Source of the DNA: an uncultured Granulosicoccaceae bacterium
GTDB lineage: Bacteria; Pseudomonadota; Gammaproteobacteria; Granulosicoccales; Granulosicoccaceae
NCBI GenBank assembly: GCA_937998875.1
Contig: CALLBO010000005.1
Location: forward strand, 1 to 64,000
DNA length: 64,000 nt
Direction of reading: 5' to 3'
Notes under the pieces: model-generated
The model's database searches: none
The model's input: the letters and a program-made list of their open reading frames with translations, nothing else
Told to the model about the DNA's origin: nothing
Shown: positions 25,989-36,196 of the stretch, piece after piece
Numbering within the stretch: the stretch's first letter is position 1
Layout of the letters: each line of letters opens with the position of its first letter
Translations under genes and position numbers: made by a program

Positions 25989-28062
25989 GCAACCTCAAAT
26001 GGATACCAACAGTTTTCTGGTAGAGCTTGGTACTGAAGAGCTGCCACCCAAATCCCTGATGAAGCTCGCCAATGCATTTGGCGAGGGTATTGTCAGTGGA
26101 TTAAAAGACGCGAATCTCGAAATCGGTGCTCATATTGTTTATGCCGCACCAAGGCGACTCGCGGTAAAGATAGAGTCTGTCCCTGCGAAACAGCTGGATC
26201 AGAGAATACAACGTCGTGGCCCTGCAGTGGCTGCTGCTTATAAAGATGGTGAACCAACGCAGGCGGCACTCGGCTTTGCCAAATCATGCGGTGTCGAGCT
26301 TGAAGATCTTGAAGAAATTACGACTGATAAAGGCGCATGGCTGTCGGTAAACATTGAACAGCAGGGGGCAGCAGTCGTCGATTTGCTGCCGGGGATTGTC
26401 GCCAAATCGCTCGCAACATTGCCGGCACCCAAACGAATGCGTTGGGGTGATAGTGATATAGAATTTGTTCGCCCGGTGCACTGGTTGTTGATGTTGTATG
26501 GCAATGACGTAGTAAAAGCCGATGTTCTGGGCCTTAGCGCAGATCGTACAACCCGTGGTCATCGATTTCATAACAACACAGCGCTCAGTATTAATCATCC
26601 CGATGACTACCTTCAGACTTTGCAGCAGCAGGGTAAGGTGCTGGCAGATTTTAATGAACGACGCGAGTTGATTGCCCGGGGTGTCGCAGATGCTGCCAAC
26701 ACTGTAGGTGGCACCGCTTTAGTTGAAGATGCTTTGCTTGATGAAGTCACCGCTCTGGTTGAGTGGCCGGTTCCGGTGATTGGTAACTTTGAGAAAGCGT
26801 TTCTCGAAATACCGGAAGAAGTACTGATCACGACGATGAAAGATAATCAGAAGTACTTTCCACTATTTGACAGTAACGGAAAGTTGATGCCGATGTTTAT
26901 CACAATCTCCAATATTGAAAGCAGTGATCCTGATCAGGTCAGAAAAGGTAATGAAGTGGTTGTGCGACCCAGGCTTGCAGATGCCATGTTCTTCTGGCAG
27001 CAGGATAAAAAGAAAAAGCTCGAGAGTCATCGACAGTCACTTGAGAAGGTCGTTTTTCAGAACAAGCTCGGCACAGTTGCTGAAAAGACAGAGCGGGTAG
27101 AGCAGCTGGCACTGGAAATTGCAGCAAAAATAGGTGCTGATGCCAGCCACACCTCCCGTGCAGCAAAGCTATCCAAATGTGACTTGCTGACAGAAATGGT
27201 GGGTGAGTTTGCATCACTGCAGGGTGTAATGGGTGAGCGCTACGCAAGACTTGAAAGTGAGCCTGAGCCGGTTGCCTGTGCATTGAGTGAGCAATACCTG
27301 CCGCGGTTTGCGGATGATGCTATTGCACAGTCAGGTGTTGGGCAGTCATTGGCTATTGCTGATCGACTCGATACCATCGTCGGTATTTTTGCCATCGGTC
27401 AAAAACCAACCGGTGTTAAGGATCCGTTTGCATTACGACGATTGTCGCTGGGTGTCTTGAGAACGCTCATTGAAGGCAAGCTTGAACTTGATCTGCACGA
27501 CTTACTTGAAAAAGCCGCCAATGGACTGGCCGGTAAAGCTAAAGCAGATGTGGCGGAAGTGTTTGAATTTATGTTGGAGCGATTGCGCGCCTATTACGCG
27601 GCCAACGATATCAGCCCACAAATATTCGATGCTGTAGCGTCAGTTAAGCCAACATCACCGCTTGATTTTGATCGCCGCATCAATGCAGTGAAAGCATTTA
27701 CGCAGTTGCCGGAGGCTGAGAGTCTTGCTGCGGCAAATAAGCGCATTAATAATATATTAAAGAAAAACCCGATGCCTGCAGGAGCTACAGTTGATGCGGC
27801 ATTGTTTGATAGTGAAGCTGAAACTGGTTTGTATAACGCGTTGAATGAACTCAAACCCGAGGTTGAATCGAGTTTTTCATCCGGTGATTATACGCCGGCG
27901 CTGCAAGCGCTATCGAGATTGCGGACACCGGTTGATACTTTCTTTGATGAAGTCATGGTGATGGCTGACGATGCGAAAGTAAAAAACAACCGACTCGCAC
28001 TGCTAGGTGAACTCAGTGTACTTAACTCACACGTTGCCAACCTGGGTGCTCTGCAGTCGTGA
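25981..28062 (+). CDS. glyS: Glycine--tRNA ligase beta subunit
   Basis: The 693-residue beta subunit, which binds tRNA-Gly. It opens with [15 protein letters not shown], contains [20 protein letters not shown] and [11 protein letters not shown], and ends in a DALR-like anticodon-binding region ([19 protein letters not shown]). It is full length for the family and co-transcribed with glyQ. Its stop overlaps the GTG start of gmhB. Confidence 0.96.
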   Translation: MTEQPQMDTNSFLVELGTEELPPKSLMKLANAFGEGIVSGLKDANLEIGAHIVYAAPRRLAVKIESVPAKQLDQRIQRRGPAVAAAYKDGEPTQAALGFAKSCGVELEDLEEITTDKGAWLSVNIEQQGAAVVDLLPGIVAKSLATLPAPKRMRWGDSDIEFVRPVHWLLMLYGNDVVKADVLGLSADRTTRGHRFHNNTALSINHPDDYLQTLQQQGKVLADFNERRELIARGVADAANTVGGTALVEDALLDEVTALVEWPVPVIGNFEKAFLEIPEEVLITTMKDNQKYFPLFDSNGKLMPMFITISNIESSDPDQVRKGNEVVVRPRLADAMFFWQQDKKKKLESHRQSLEKVVFQNKLGTVAEKTERVEQLALEIAAKIGADASHTSRAAKLSKCDLLTEMVGEFASLQGVMGERYARLESEPEPVACALSEQYLPRFADDAIAQSGVGQSLAIADRLDTIVGIFAIGQKPTGVKDPFALRRLSLGVLRTLIEGKLELDLHDLLEKAANGLAGKAKADVAEVFEFMLERLRAYYAANDISPQIFDAVASVKPTSPLDFDRRINAVKAFTQLPEAESLAAANKRINNILKKNPMPAGATVDAALFDSEAETGLYNALNELKPEVESSFSSGDYTPALQALSRLRTPVDTFFDEVMVMADDAKVKNNRLALLGELSVLNSHVANLGALQS

Positions 28063-28607
28063 AGTTGGTCGTGCTTGACAGAGACGGTGTTATTAACGAA
28101 GCACGCGACGATGTTATAAAAGAAACACAGGATTTCGTGCCTATAGAGGGAAGTCTGGAGGCGATTGCCAGGCTTTCCCAAAATGACTATCGCGTTATTG
28201 TGATCACGAATCAATCGGGTATTGCCCATGGACTGCTCACTGTAGATGATGTGAGCAAGGTGCATAACCACATGCAGCAGCTAGTCTCATCCTATGGCGG
28301 CAGAATTGATGCAGTATTATTTTGCCCGCACGCACCGGATGATGACTGCGGATGTCGTAAACCCAAACCCGGAATGCTGCATGATCTTATGGAACGGCTT
28401 AATATTGAACTGAATGGCGTACCGCTGGTTGGAGACTCTCTGCGTGATCTGCAAACTGCGATGGTAGTGGGTGCCACACCTGTGCTTGTTAAAACCGGTC
28501 ATGGGGCAGCCACTCTGGAAGAGAACAAACATCTGGACAGCGTAGAAATTTACGACGATCTGGCTGACTTTGTTGAGCAGATGCTTGAGGTAGAAGAAGG
28601 CGAATAG
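28059..28607 (+). CDS. gmhB: D-glycero-beta-D-manno-heptose 1,7-bisphosphate 7-phosphatase
   Basis: A 182-residue HAD-family phosphatase that removes the 7-phosphate in ADP-heptose synthesis for the LPS inner core. The HAD motif LDRDGVIN carries Asp7 and Asp9, ITNQSG is motif II, and the zinc-binding loop CPHAPDDDCGC supplies Cys89, His91, Cys97 and Cys99. It starts with GTG at 28059, overlapping the glyS stop. A glyQ-glyS-gmhB order is common in gammaproteobacteria, often followed by a plsC-type acyltransferase, which is absent here. Confidence 0.93.
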   Translation: MKLVVLDRDGVINEARDDVIKETQDFVPIEGSLEAIARLSQNDYRVIVITNQSGIAHGLLTVDDVSKVHNHMQQLVSSYGGRIDAVLFCPHAPDDDCGCRKPKPGMLHDLMERLNIELNGVPLVGDSLRDLQTAMVVGATPVLVKTGHGAATLEENKHLDSVEIYDDLADFVEQMLEVEEGE

Positions 28608-28617
28608 GTGTCTGCAT

Positions 28618-28640
28618 CTGATCTTTGTAGTGAAGATCAG
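28618..28640 (+). terminator. Weak terminator-like hairpin after gmhB
   Basis: CTGATCTT (28618-28625) pairs with AAGATCAG (28633-28640) across a seven-base loop, 10 bases after the gmhB stop. The following bases TTGTC are a poor T-run, so termination efficiency is doubtful. Confidence 0.35.
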
Positions 28641-28720
28641 TTGTCATGTGGATAGAGAATCGGAGCTAACCGCCCGGCGAGGGTAAGGTCACCGATAAGC
28701 GTTGATACGGCCATCCCTTT

Positions 28721-29146
28721 CTAAATTCTATGCCGCTGTTGCCAAATTGATTGCAATGATTTGGAATGAGTTTGGCTGTAGCTTAGCCTGACCGCTGGAT
28801 TCAAAGCGGCACGCCACGAATCGCCACCGTACTTCTGCCAACGTTCGGCGGAAACAATCACTGCATCAAACCCTACCTGAAAAGCAAAGCTGAGATGATC
28901 CGGGTTTATATCACCGGATGCGAATATTGCACCCTGGTATCCGGTGTTTTGTCGGATTGCTTTCACCAGTGAGAAGCCCCGACCATCGGCAATTGAATTG
29001 AAGTTAACAATAATTGATTGTGTAGTGAATGGGGTTAACGTTCCCGGGTCGGTCTCACCGTCAACTTGCTGAAAGCCGGTTGTCGACTGCGCGTTCCGAG
29101 TTTCAATACGGCCATCAGAATAAACAATCTGTGCATCATCACCCAT
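28721..29146 (-). CDS. DUF934 protein of the sulfite reduction module
   Basis: The ATG at 29144-29146 gives 141 residues, MGDDAQIVYSDGRIE onward, and overlaps the reductase gene by eight bases; a longer frame to 29227 lies inside that gene and is unlikely. DUF934 members are consistently linked to cysI-type nitrite/sulfite reductases. Visible landmarks are SIIVNFNSIADGRGFSLVKA and PDHLSFAFQVGFDAVIV. The biochemical role is not established; it is thought to assist sulfite reduction. Confidence 0.85.
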   Translation of the reverse strand: MGDDAQIVYSDGRIETRNAQSTTGFQQVDGETDPGTLTPFTTQSIIVNFNSIADGRGFSLVKAIRQNTGYQGAIFASGDINPDHLSFAFQVGFDAVIVSAERWQKYGGDSWRAALNPAVRLSYSQTHSKSLQSIWQQRHRI

Positions 29147-30770
29147 AGACAGCCTCCCTAAACGGTTCTTTACCGACTCGATCGAAAGTGTCAGGCAAGC
29201 TCTCATGAATTTCTCGAACATCAACATAGAAGTTGACGATTCGCTCTATTGCCTCGGGTACATCATCCGCTGCCACGCCTGGTCCGATACGTTGACCGAT
29301 CGATGCGTTTTGATCGTTGCGACCACCCAGAGTTAACTGATAATTCTCTACTCCGCTTTTATTTAGGCCCAGTACGCCAATGTTGGCGACATGATGATGT
29401 GCGCAAGCGTTGATACACCCTGAAATATTAACTGATACCCCTTTGAGGTCTGTTGTCAGTTCGGTTGCGCGTATTTTTTTTGAAACTGATTGTGCGATGG
29501 GTATCGAGCGGGCTGTCGCAAGAGCGCAGTAGTCAAGACCTGGACAGGCGATTATGTCGCTCGGTAAGTCTATATTCGCTTCAGCCAGATCGACTTTAAC
29601 CAACAACTCCCACACGCTGAACAAGTCTGATTCCAACACGTGCGGAAGAATCAGGTTCTGTCTGTGTGTAACACGCAGTTCACTGGACGAATAGCGTTCA
29701 GCAATATCGGCTATGGCGCGCATTTGGATGGATGTTGCGTCACCGGGAATACCACCTGCAGGTTTCAGCGATACAACGGCAATGGCATAGCCTGATTGTT
29801 TGTGTGGCTTTACGTTCTGCCGACGCCACGCTTCAAATTCTGCGTTGGTTCGAGTTGGCGCTTCAGTGGCAGTGTGATATTCCGGTTTAATGAGGTTGCC
29901 TGCAATTCGTGCGTATTCTGACTCAATGTAACTAAACGCTGTTTGATCGATTGATTGATACTCTGCTTCAACCTGCTGTTGCAGGGCTTCCAGCCCGGTT
30001 TCCGCGAGTAGTATTTTGATGCGCGCTTTGTACTTATTATCACGTCGACCGTAGCGGTTGTAGACCCGCATTATGGCTTCAAGATAGGGGAGTAGATCTT
30101 CTACAGGTAAGTTCGCTTTGAAAAGTTGTGCGATTTTCGGAGTTCGTCCCTGACCTCCACCCACCCAGATATCAGTCAAAACCGTATCATTGGGTCCTGA
30201 CTTTACCCGTAGGCCTATGTCGTGCACTTTGATAGCAGCACGATCAACCGCACTGCCAGTCACTGCAAACTTGAACTTGCGTGGCAGATAGGCAAACTCA
30301 GGATGCAAGGTTGACCATTGGCGCAGCAGTTCACATAGCGGTCTCGGATCAACTTCTTCATCTGCAGCCACGCCGGCGAATGGATCAGTGGTGACGTTAC
30401 GAATACAGTTGCCACTGGTTTGGATTGCATGCATCTGCACGCTGGCGAGGTCATCCAGTATGTCAGGTGTTTCTATAAGCTTTGGCCAGTTGTATTGAAT
30501 ATTCTGTCGGGTAGTAAAATGACCATAGCCACGGTCGTATTTATCTGCGATATCAGCAAGTTTGGTCATTTGTTTTGAAGAGAGCACGCCGTACGGAATT
30601 GCTACCCGTAACATATAAGCATGCAACTGCAGGTACAAACCGTTCATCAGCCGCAGTGGTTTGAATTCCGCTTCACTGATTTTACCTGCGAGCCGCCGCT
30701 CAACCTGAGACCGGAACTCGGCACTGCGTTGCTCAACCAGAGACTGATCTAACTCATCGTAGCGATACAT
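29139..30770 (-). CDS. cysI: Nitrite/sulfite reductase hemoprotein (CysI-like)
   Basis: A 543-residue siroheme/4Fe-4S enzyme of the nitrite and sulfite reductase family. The cluster ligands are in CPGLDYC (near 408-414) and SGCINAC (near 450-454). GYGHFTTRQNIQYNW and GNCIRNVTTDP are the first siroheme-binding segments, and YSSSELRVTHRQNLILP is the repeat-related half. Flanking DUF2849 and DUF934 genes, and no nitrate genes, favour sulfite reduction to sulfide for cysteine synthesis. The order DUF2849-cysI-DUF934 with short gaps suggests one operon. Confidence 0.92.
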   Translation of the reverse strand: MYRYDELDQSLVEQRSAEFRSQVERRLAGKISEAEFKPLRLMNGLYLQLHAYMLRVAIPYGVLSSKQMTKLADIADKYDRGYGHFTTRQNIQYNWPKLIETPDILDDLASVQMHAIQTSGNCIRNVTTDPFAGVAADEEVDPRPLCELLRQWSTLHPEFAYLPRKFKFAVTGSAVDRAAIKVHDIGLRVKSGPNDTVLTDIWVGGGQGRTPKIAQLFKANLPVEDLLPYLEAIMRVYNRYGRRDNKYKARIKILLAETGLEALQQQVEAEYQSIDQTAFSYIESEYARIAGNLIKPEYHTATEAPTRTNAEFEAWRRQNVKPHKQSGYAIAVVSLKPAGGIPGDATSIQMRAIADIAERYSSSELRVTHRQNLILPHVLESDLFSVWELLVKVDLAEANIDLPSDIIACPGLDYCALATARSIPIAQSVSKKIRATELTTDLKGVSVNISGCINACAHHHVANIGVLGLNKSGVENYQLTLGGRNDQNASIGQRIGPGVAADDVPEAIERIVNFYVDVREIHESLPDTFDRVGKEPFREAVYG

Positions 30771-30772
30771 GG

Positions 30773-31090
30773 TTAGGCCGCTTGTGAGGTTGATGCGTGA
30801 TCTGAACCCAGTATGGTCGGGCCACTCACTCTGATCTGCTCTCGAATATTTTCTAGCGTAAACCTATCAGTATCCGCACTAACGGTGGCCTGTGCGAGGG
30901 TTGGATCAATTACCAGGTTATTGCGTTCATCAATGGTGGCGGCGGCCAGTCTTTCATTTGCTGACTCATCCGTGAGCCGCTGTGCCTCGTCAATCGCTTC
31001 GCTCCAACCGGATTCTTTGGTGAAGTAGACAACCCGCCCGGTACGCAGATCGTTGGCGATGATAATTGCCTGTGTGGAGGCTTCATTCAT
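30773..31090 (-). CDS. DUF2849 protein of the sulfite reduction module
   Basis: A 105-residue protein with the DUF2849 pattern: IIIANDLRTGRVVYFT, WSEAIDEAQRLTDES and a central NLVIDPTLAQA. It is the first gene of the sulfite reductase operon and ends two bases before the reductase start. The molecular function is unknown; conserved linkage to cysI implies a supporting role. The divergent Lrp-type gene 120 bases away shares the promoter region. Confidence 0.85.
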   Translation of the reverse strand: MNEASTQAIIIANDLRTGRVVYFTKESGWSEAIDEAQRLTDESANERLAAATIDERNNLVIDPTLAQATVSADTDRFTLENIREQIRVSGPTILGSDHASTSQAA

Positions 31091-31209
31091 GAATAATTTC
31101 CGGTTTTACTTGGTCTCAAGACGCAAATATGGAATTATATTCATTAAATATCAATTGCTGATGAACAAAATAGTACTTTATTTCCCCATGATGAGAGTTT
31201 TCTGAATAT

Positions 31210-31698
31210 ATGACCGAATCGATTCAGGCGAACAGAATGCCAGTCAAGCTCGATGACATTGATCGCAAGATGCTGTTGCAGTTTCAAAAAGACGCGACCT
31301 GGTCTATGGATCGGTTGGCAAAGCATGTGGGGGTTTCCAAAACTGCTGCGTGGAATCGTATGCAACGGATGCTCACATCCGGTGTGATCAGACGGCAGGT
31401 CTGTATTCTGGATGCGGAAAGCGTCGGTTTATTGGAGACTTTCTTTATCGCGGTAAAAACCAATCAACATCATCAAGGCTGGCTCGAGAAGTTCAGTGCA
31501 GTCATTCAGAAATACCCGGAGATTGTCGAGGCACACAGGCTAGCCGGGGATGTTGACTATCTGATTAAAGTGCAAATAACTTCTACTCGTGACTTTGATA
31601 AGTTGTATAAAAAAATTGTCGCAGAAATTGATCTGTACAGTGTAACTTCAAGCCTGTCGATGGAAGTGCTTAAGCAGGAATCGGCGTTACCAATTTAG
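31210..31698 (+). CDS. Lrp/AsnC family transcriptional regulator
   Basis: A 162-residue protein with an N-terminal helix-turn-helix (DDIDRKMLLQFQKDA, then GVSKTAAWNRMQRM) and a C-terminal RAM/AsnC effector domain (VEAHRLAGDVDYLIKVQI). Such proteins respond to amino acids, and the DecR-like subgroup responds to cysteine. Divergent placement next to the sulfite reductase operon makes a sulfur-amino-acid-responsive regulator a reasonable inference. Confidence 0.9.
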   Translation: MTESIQANRMPVKLDDIDRKMLLQFQKDATWSMDRLAKHVGVSKTAAWNRMQRMLTSGVIRRQVCILDAESVGLLETFFIAVKTNQHHQGWLEKFSAVIQKYPEIVEAHRLAGDVDYLIKVQITSTRDFDKLYKKIVAEIDLYSVTSSLSMEVLKQESALPI

Positions 31699-31785
31699 GT
31701 TGGCTAACAAACGTACATATCACCCAGGTAAATACGGGTAGTTCTGAACTTGTAAAATAGAATAGAGTAGAAGCGAATAAAATCT

Positions 31786-32328
31786 GTGCGTATCTCCAGC
31801 TATATCAGGCCTCTCGAGGATATTGAATGGGACCTATACAAATCCATCCGGCTCAGGTCGCTGCTTGATTCTCCAGATTCGTTTAGCGCTACTTATGAGC
31901 AGGCAGTACTAAAAACCGATTGTGAGTGGCAGAGAATGCTTGAGCCGAATGGTAACTCTGCATTTACACTACCGCTGGTAGGATTTGTTGATGGTGTGGC
32001 GTCAGGAATTGCCTGGGGTGTTATTCATAGAGAGGATGATAACGAAGCCTATGTTTATCAAATGTGGGTAAGTTCGGAAAGCAGGGGGCAGGGCCTGGGT
32101 GCAGCGTTGCTTCGGGCGATCATCGATTGGTCGATTGATAAAAGCCGCTCGCATGTTGTTTTGGGTGTTACCTCTAACAACGAAAAGGCTATTAGATTCT
32201 ATGAATCCGTTGGGTTCAAGAGGAACGGAAATATCACGCCACTCAGAGAGGGTTCTAAGCTTAAAGTACTCGATATGACTTTAGATCTATCAGCATATAA
32301 GCGGCGTTTGACTTTAAGCTGTGATTAA
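31786..32328 (+). CDS. GNAT family N-acetyltransferase
   Basis: A 180-residue protein starting with GTG at 31786. The core has YVYQMWVSSESRGQGLGAAL, in which SRGQGLGA is the acetyl-CoA loop, followed by VVLGVTSNNEKAIRFYESVG, typical of the family. The substrate is unknown. Its 5-prime segment (about 31831-31907) has a diverged partial copy at 34526-34601, so this region has been duplicated. Confidence 0.85.
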   Translation: MRISSYIRPLEDIEWDLYKSIRLRSLLDSPDSFSATYEQAVLKTDCEWQRMLEPNGNSAFTLPLVGFVDGVASGIAWGVIHREDDNEAYVYQMWVSSESRGQGLGAALLRAIIDWSIDKSRSHVVLGVTSNNEKAIRFYESVGFKRNGNITPLREGSKLKVLDMTLDLSAYKRRLTLSCD

Positions 32329-32408
32329 AGCCTGGCCGCTATTTGCCTGTGACAAAGTAGTATGTTTTAGGATTATTGGTTCATATCTATTTTACGAAGA
32401 GTAACAGC

Positions 32409-32726
32409 ATGGCCAAACTCCGTAAGAAGCTGATTTTTGAGCTCGAGAAAATTCCAGGCATTGATGTGCACCTTTGGAAGCCAGATAGAGATTTCATGGT
32501 AATTGACTACAATGGAAAAGAGGTGGCGCACTTTCACGGAAATAACGAGCTGGATGTCCGCCTCTCGCCTGACTTTGTGAAGCGTGAAGGGTTGACTCAT
32601 GCGCCTAATCGGGTGGGGCACCCGAATCGAAAAAATGGTGGAACATGGTTGGTAGTTCGATTCACACGCGAAAGTCATATTGCAGAAATGCTACGCCTGG
32701 TGAAAACGGCGATTAAGTTGAGATAG
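32409..32726 (+). CDS. Luciferase-like domain protein (DUF5519)
   Basis: A 105-residue protein from the ATG at 32409, preceded by GAAGAG; a longer frame from 32376 is possible. The pattern GIDVHLWKPDRDFMV, VAHFHGNNELDVRLSP, GLTHAPNRVGHPNR and GGTWLVVRF is that of the DUF5519 luciferase family, small proteins resembling part of dinoflagellate luciferase. No light-emitting function should be assumed; the role is unknown. Confidence 0.82.
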   Translation: MAKLRKKLIFELEKIPGIDVHLWKPDRDFMVIDYNGKEVAHFHGNNELDVRLSPDFVKREGLTHAPNRVGHPNRKNGGTWLVVRFTRESHIAEMLRLVKTAIKLR

Positions 32727-32855
32727 TGGCAATTGACTGCGCGATGCTTTTAGATATACGTACCAGTAATGGCCATTACAGACATGGTCTTGAGTTGATA
32801 TTCGATCGAATTCAACGGATGTGAGTTAGTAGCGTCGAACAAAGGCAGACGAGGA

Positions 32856-33425
32856 ATGTGTATGAGATCGAGCTACTGTGAAAAAATCTTCCCAAGGGAG
32901 ATAGGCAGGTCACTAACATTATCCCTTCTAACGCAGCAGCATGCCCGGTCTCTTTTCGAGCTCACCGATAGAAACCGGGAATTTCTAAAGCCATGGTTTC
33001 CATGGGTTGAATTTACCGTTAACGTGAAAGACACGGGAAAGTTTATAGATGACCAGGCCAGGTTGTACCGGGATAAAAAAGCGGTTCAGGTTGTTATTAA
33101 AAGAGCGAATGAGATCATTGGTATGATTGATTTTCACGAAATCAATCTGGAAAATGAAGCAGGATGTATTGGATATTGGCTTGGTGAGGAATTCAATGGA
33201 AATGGATTTATGACATCAGCTGTGAGGGAAATGGTATCGATTGGATTTAGTGACCTCAAATTAAACCGAATTGAAATTCAGTGTGCCACCGATAATATGA
33301 AAAGCAGAGCTATTCCCGAGCGCCTTGGATTTATCCAGGAGGGAGTTTTACGATGCTCAGAGAAGGTAAATGGTCGATTCCTGGATCATGCGGTTTACGG
33401 ATTGTTGAGAAATGAGGCGGAATAG
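32856..33425 (+). CDS. GNAT acetyltransferase of the RimJ/RimL type
   Basis: A 189-residue protein whose features match ribosomal-protein and small-molecule acetyltransferases of the RimJ/RimL group: LTDRNREFLKPWFPWVE near residue 38, GCIGYWLGEEFNGNGFMTSA with the acetyl-CoA loop, and NRIEIQCATDNMKSRAIPERLGF. GACGAGGAAT upstream acts as ribosome site. It may acetylate a protein N-terminus or an antibiotic-like amine; nothing in the neighbourhood tells which. Confidence 0.87.
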   Translation: MCMRSSYCEKIFPREIGRSLTLSLLTQQHARSLFELTDRNREFLKPWFPWVEFTVNVKDTGKFIDDQARLYRDKKAVQVVIKRANEIIGMIDFHEINLENEAGCIGYWLGEEFNGNGFMTSAVREMVSIGFSDLKLNRIEIQCATDNMKSRAIPERLGFIQEGVLRCSEKVNGRFLDHAVYGLLRNEAE

Positions 33426-33511
33426 CTGTTCACCAGGGTAGTTACTTTGGCTTGCAGGTAGCGTGGTTCATAGGTTGAGTTAAAAAGCTGATAGCCAGGA
33501 GAGTGGAGAAT

Positions 33512-33907
33512 ATGATCGCGAGATGTTTTTGTGAATCCACAAAGATAGAAATATCGGGCACACCGCTATGGGTTGCGTATTGCCATTGTGAAGACTGTCG
33601 GAGAATGACAGGAGCTCCGGTTACAGCCTATGCGTCCTTCAGAAATGAATACTTGAAATTGCAAGCAGGAGAACTTCAGTATTATGAATCATCACCCGGA
33701 ATTGACTGGGGGTCTTGTTCTAATTGCCATGCTCCAATGACATATCAGGCGCTTAAGTGCCCGGACGAGACGCATTTGCATCTAATTACAATAGACAAGT
33801 TTGATGATTTAACTCCAAATTTCCATGTCCACTGCAGTGAGGGTGTTCGTTGGCTAAACATAGCTGATAACTGGCCGCGGTACGATGGAAGCAGTGATGA
33901 AGCGTAG
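33512..33907 (+). CDS. GFA-family (glutathione-dependent formaldehyde-activating-like) zinc protein
   Basis: About 131 residues from the ATG at 33512; a GTG at 33503 is also possible. The zinc ligands are CFCES, YCHCEDCRRMTG and SCSNCHAPM, the standard GFA arrangement. Most GFA members are not formaldehyde-activating enzymes, so the catalytic role is uncertain. GGAGAGTGGAGA lies just upstream. Confidence 0.87.
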   Translation: MIARCFCESTKIEISGTPLWVAYCHCEDCRRMTGAPVTAYASFRNEYLKLQAGELQYYESSPGIDWGSCSNCHAPMTYQALKCPDETHLHLITIDKFDDLTPNFHVHCSEGVRWLNIADNWPRYDGSSDEA

Positions 33908-33958
33908 TTTTAGCTATGGACCTGAGAACATCACGGTGACAACGAAAAGGAGCTGTTC

Positions 33959-34609
33959 ATGGATCGTCGAAGTATTATACAAACTACCGCCTGTGGTATC
34001 ACAGCGGCACCATTTTTCGGTTTATATGGTTGTGCAAAGGACTGTACCAACCGCAACTTGCAGACGCTAGACAACAAGCGTGGTGACCATCTTGATCTCA
34101 GACCTGGTCTGACGTATACCGAATTAGACAGAAATGGAAATTCACTGACCGACGGTTTCTTTAGCCCGGGACGACCGGACGGTATGGGGTGTTTTGCTGA
34201 CAAGGATAATCGTCTGGTCCTGATGCGAAGCCATGAAATTGATCGGGATGATCATGGAACCAGTTTCTGCCCGCGAATGCCAGTACAAGCTCGCCCGGTG
34301 CCGCGAATTCAATTGCGCACATATCTGCTAACAATGGCGACTTGTTGTTTGCGAGTCTGCCAGCCATGCATATTGATATTCTTTCATAGGGTAAGCTTTC
34401 TATATCAATTGAAAATGCGCCGGAACGAATACGGAATCGGAGCGGGCGGCTCCAGTGAAGGTGTAAGAACAATTCATGGGATTTGCGAATTGCATGGCCG
34501 GAAAAATACAGCGGATGAATACAGAGATCTTTATGCAGCCATCAGGCCCGGGTCGCTGAGTGTTGCTCCTGATTCGTTTTGCGCGACTTATGAGCGGCAG
34601 TTAATCTAG
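33959..34609 (+). pseudogene. Remnant of a PhoX-like phosphatase fused to a partial acetyltransferase copy
   Basis: A 216-residue open frame that does not look like one protein. Residues 1 to about 95 resemble the start of PhoX-type phosphatases (DUF839): DRRSIIQTTACG signal region, then GFFSPGRPDGMGCFADK and RLVLMRSHEID, where PhoX has a conserved RNHE. The following 60 residues have unlikely composition. The last 30 (DLYAAIRPGSLSVAPDSF) are a partial copy of the acetyltransferase N-terminus encoded from 31786. At DNA level, 34526-34601 and 31831-31907 are clearly alike. It is a decayed composite and not expected to work. Confidence 0.7.
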
Positions 34610-34685
34610 GGTGCGATGTTTTTTGGTACTGATCCCAATACAGTGCACACTTCAGTGTGTGACACTGACGCCAAAAAGCGCCGAT

Positions 34686-36196
34686 CTAAAACAGCTGCAT
34701 TTGCTTTTTTGGCTTTTTAGTCATCGATTTTTTTCTTGAGCCATGTTTCTGCAGTACTTCCTGTGACGCATCTTTGCCATCCTGGCTTTTTCTAATTCTA
34801 AAAATCTGATCTTTCATTAGTTTTGAATTTAATTTGAAATCAACAATCGGTGCCGGGTAATTTCCCAAAACAGTTTTTTCATAGGCAATGATTGCTGCGC
34901 TATCAAAAATTGATAGCTCTGGTATCCAGCGCTTGATAAAAATACAGTCAGGATCTTGATCGATAATCTGCTTGGCAGGGCTATATACTCGAATAGTATT
35001 TATGCCAACGACACCGGCTTGCATTTGTAGCTGTGAAAGATGAATACCGGGCTCATAATCCAAAAATATTCGAGCCAGTGGTGCATGAATGGTACGCCAG
35101 CTCAGATGTAACCCGTATATCGCAAAGCTGACTCCATGGCCCGCATTCTAAAATTTAAAAAGCCGGTTGCCTGCAGACAGCGCATACAAGCGTCTATCAT
35201 CGGAAACCCGGTATAGCCATTAATCCAGGCTTCAAGTTTGGCGGGATCTTCTTCATAAAGCACAGTCCTGTAGGCTGGATTTATAGCGTTAAATTCCATG
35301 TCACTTGCGGACTCCAGGCGTTGTATGAAGTGATCATGCCAGTGCAACCTTGACGTGAACGCCCTTAAGCTTTTACCCCATTGCCCTGAGTTCTTGTCGG
35401 CAAGTGACTTGTATTGCAACTGTGCATTGCTAGTCGCGTTGAATACGGTGCGCAGACTTATCGTGCCCCAGGCTAGATGAGGGCTTAAACGTGAACCCGC
35501 TGTAAATGCTGAGTTGGGTGATGAGATACCGCCCGAGTACGCGATTCCGCGCAGATTAAGAAACGATCGAAGATCATTGCGGGCTGTGGTTTCTGATACG
35601 TTTTGCAGTGAATCGAACTGAATTGCTGCATAAGCATCGGGTGCAAAGAATTGTTCATGGCCTGGAATATCTTGAGCTGCGCAAACCTGCTGCAGCCCGG
35701 GAGGGATCGGAACCGCATCGGGAGCCGGGATAGTCGGTGTACTAATGAGTCGTTGCTGAAAGACAATCTGTCGATCATCGCGGGATTTTAGCCGTCGAAT
35801 AACGGCATTTTGATGCGACTCATTCCATTCTATATTGCGTTGGTCGCACCAGTGGGCCACTCGAACATCCCGTTTGAAGGTCCAGTGCGTTCCGGTTTCT
35901 TCGTGGCTGTATATAGTGTCAAAGCCCAACTTATCGTATAGCTGTGTCAAGACACTTAGTACTTCACCGGTTGTTACATACACATTGCTCCCGCGGTCGA
36001 TCAGGTGAGCACGCAGATCGGTCAGCGCTTGATGCCAGGCGTGCACGTGCATTGCCGAGTAGTCAGGTTGATCGATCAAATCCGGTTCGAATACAAACAC
36101 CGGCAGAACAAACTGGGCGTGGCTCAATGCAGCTGCAAGCGCATCATTGTCATCAAGTCGAAAGTCGCGTTTAATCCACCAGATGGCAGTCTTCAT
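34686..36196 (-). pseudogene. Cryptochrome/DNA photolyase interrupted by a one-base frameshift
   Basis: The first frame (35102-36196, 364 residues) holds the N-terminal photolyase alpha/beta domain (WWIKRDFRLDDNDAL) and most of the FAD domain up to NFRMRAM. It then shifts and stops. Removing one base near 35131-35135 from the frame restores VSFAIYGLHLSWRTI, which reads straight into the second frame (34686-35063) with LDYEPGIHLSQLQMQAG and NTIRVYSPAKQ. Together they make a normal length of about 500 residues. Either a recent inactivating deletion or a sequencing error is possible. If active, it would use light to repair pyrimidine photoproducts. Confidence 0.85.

Noticed and set aside
34161-34472. 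103-residue minus-strand frame in the PhoX remnant
   Set aside because: It is antisense to the decayed region, with no start signal or domain.
31786-34612. Integron-like cassette array (small singleton genes in a row)
   Set aside because: I looked for attC-type sites (GTTRRRY with inverted partners) between the genes and found none convincing; no integrase is present.
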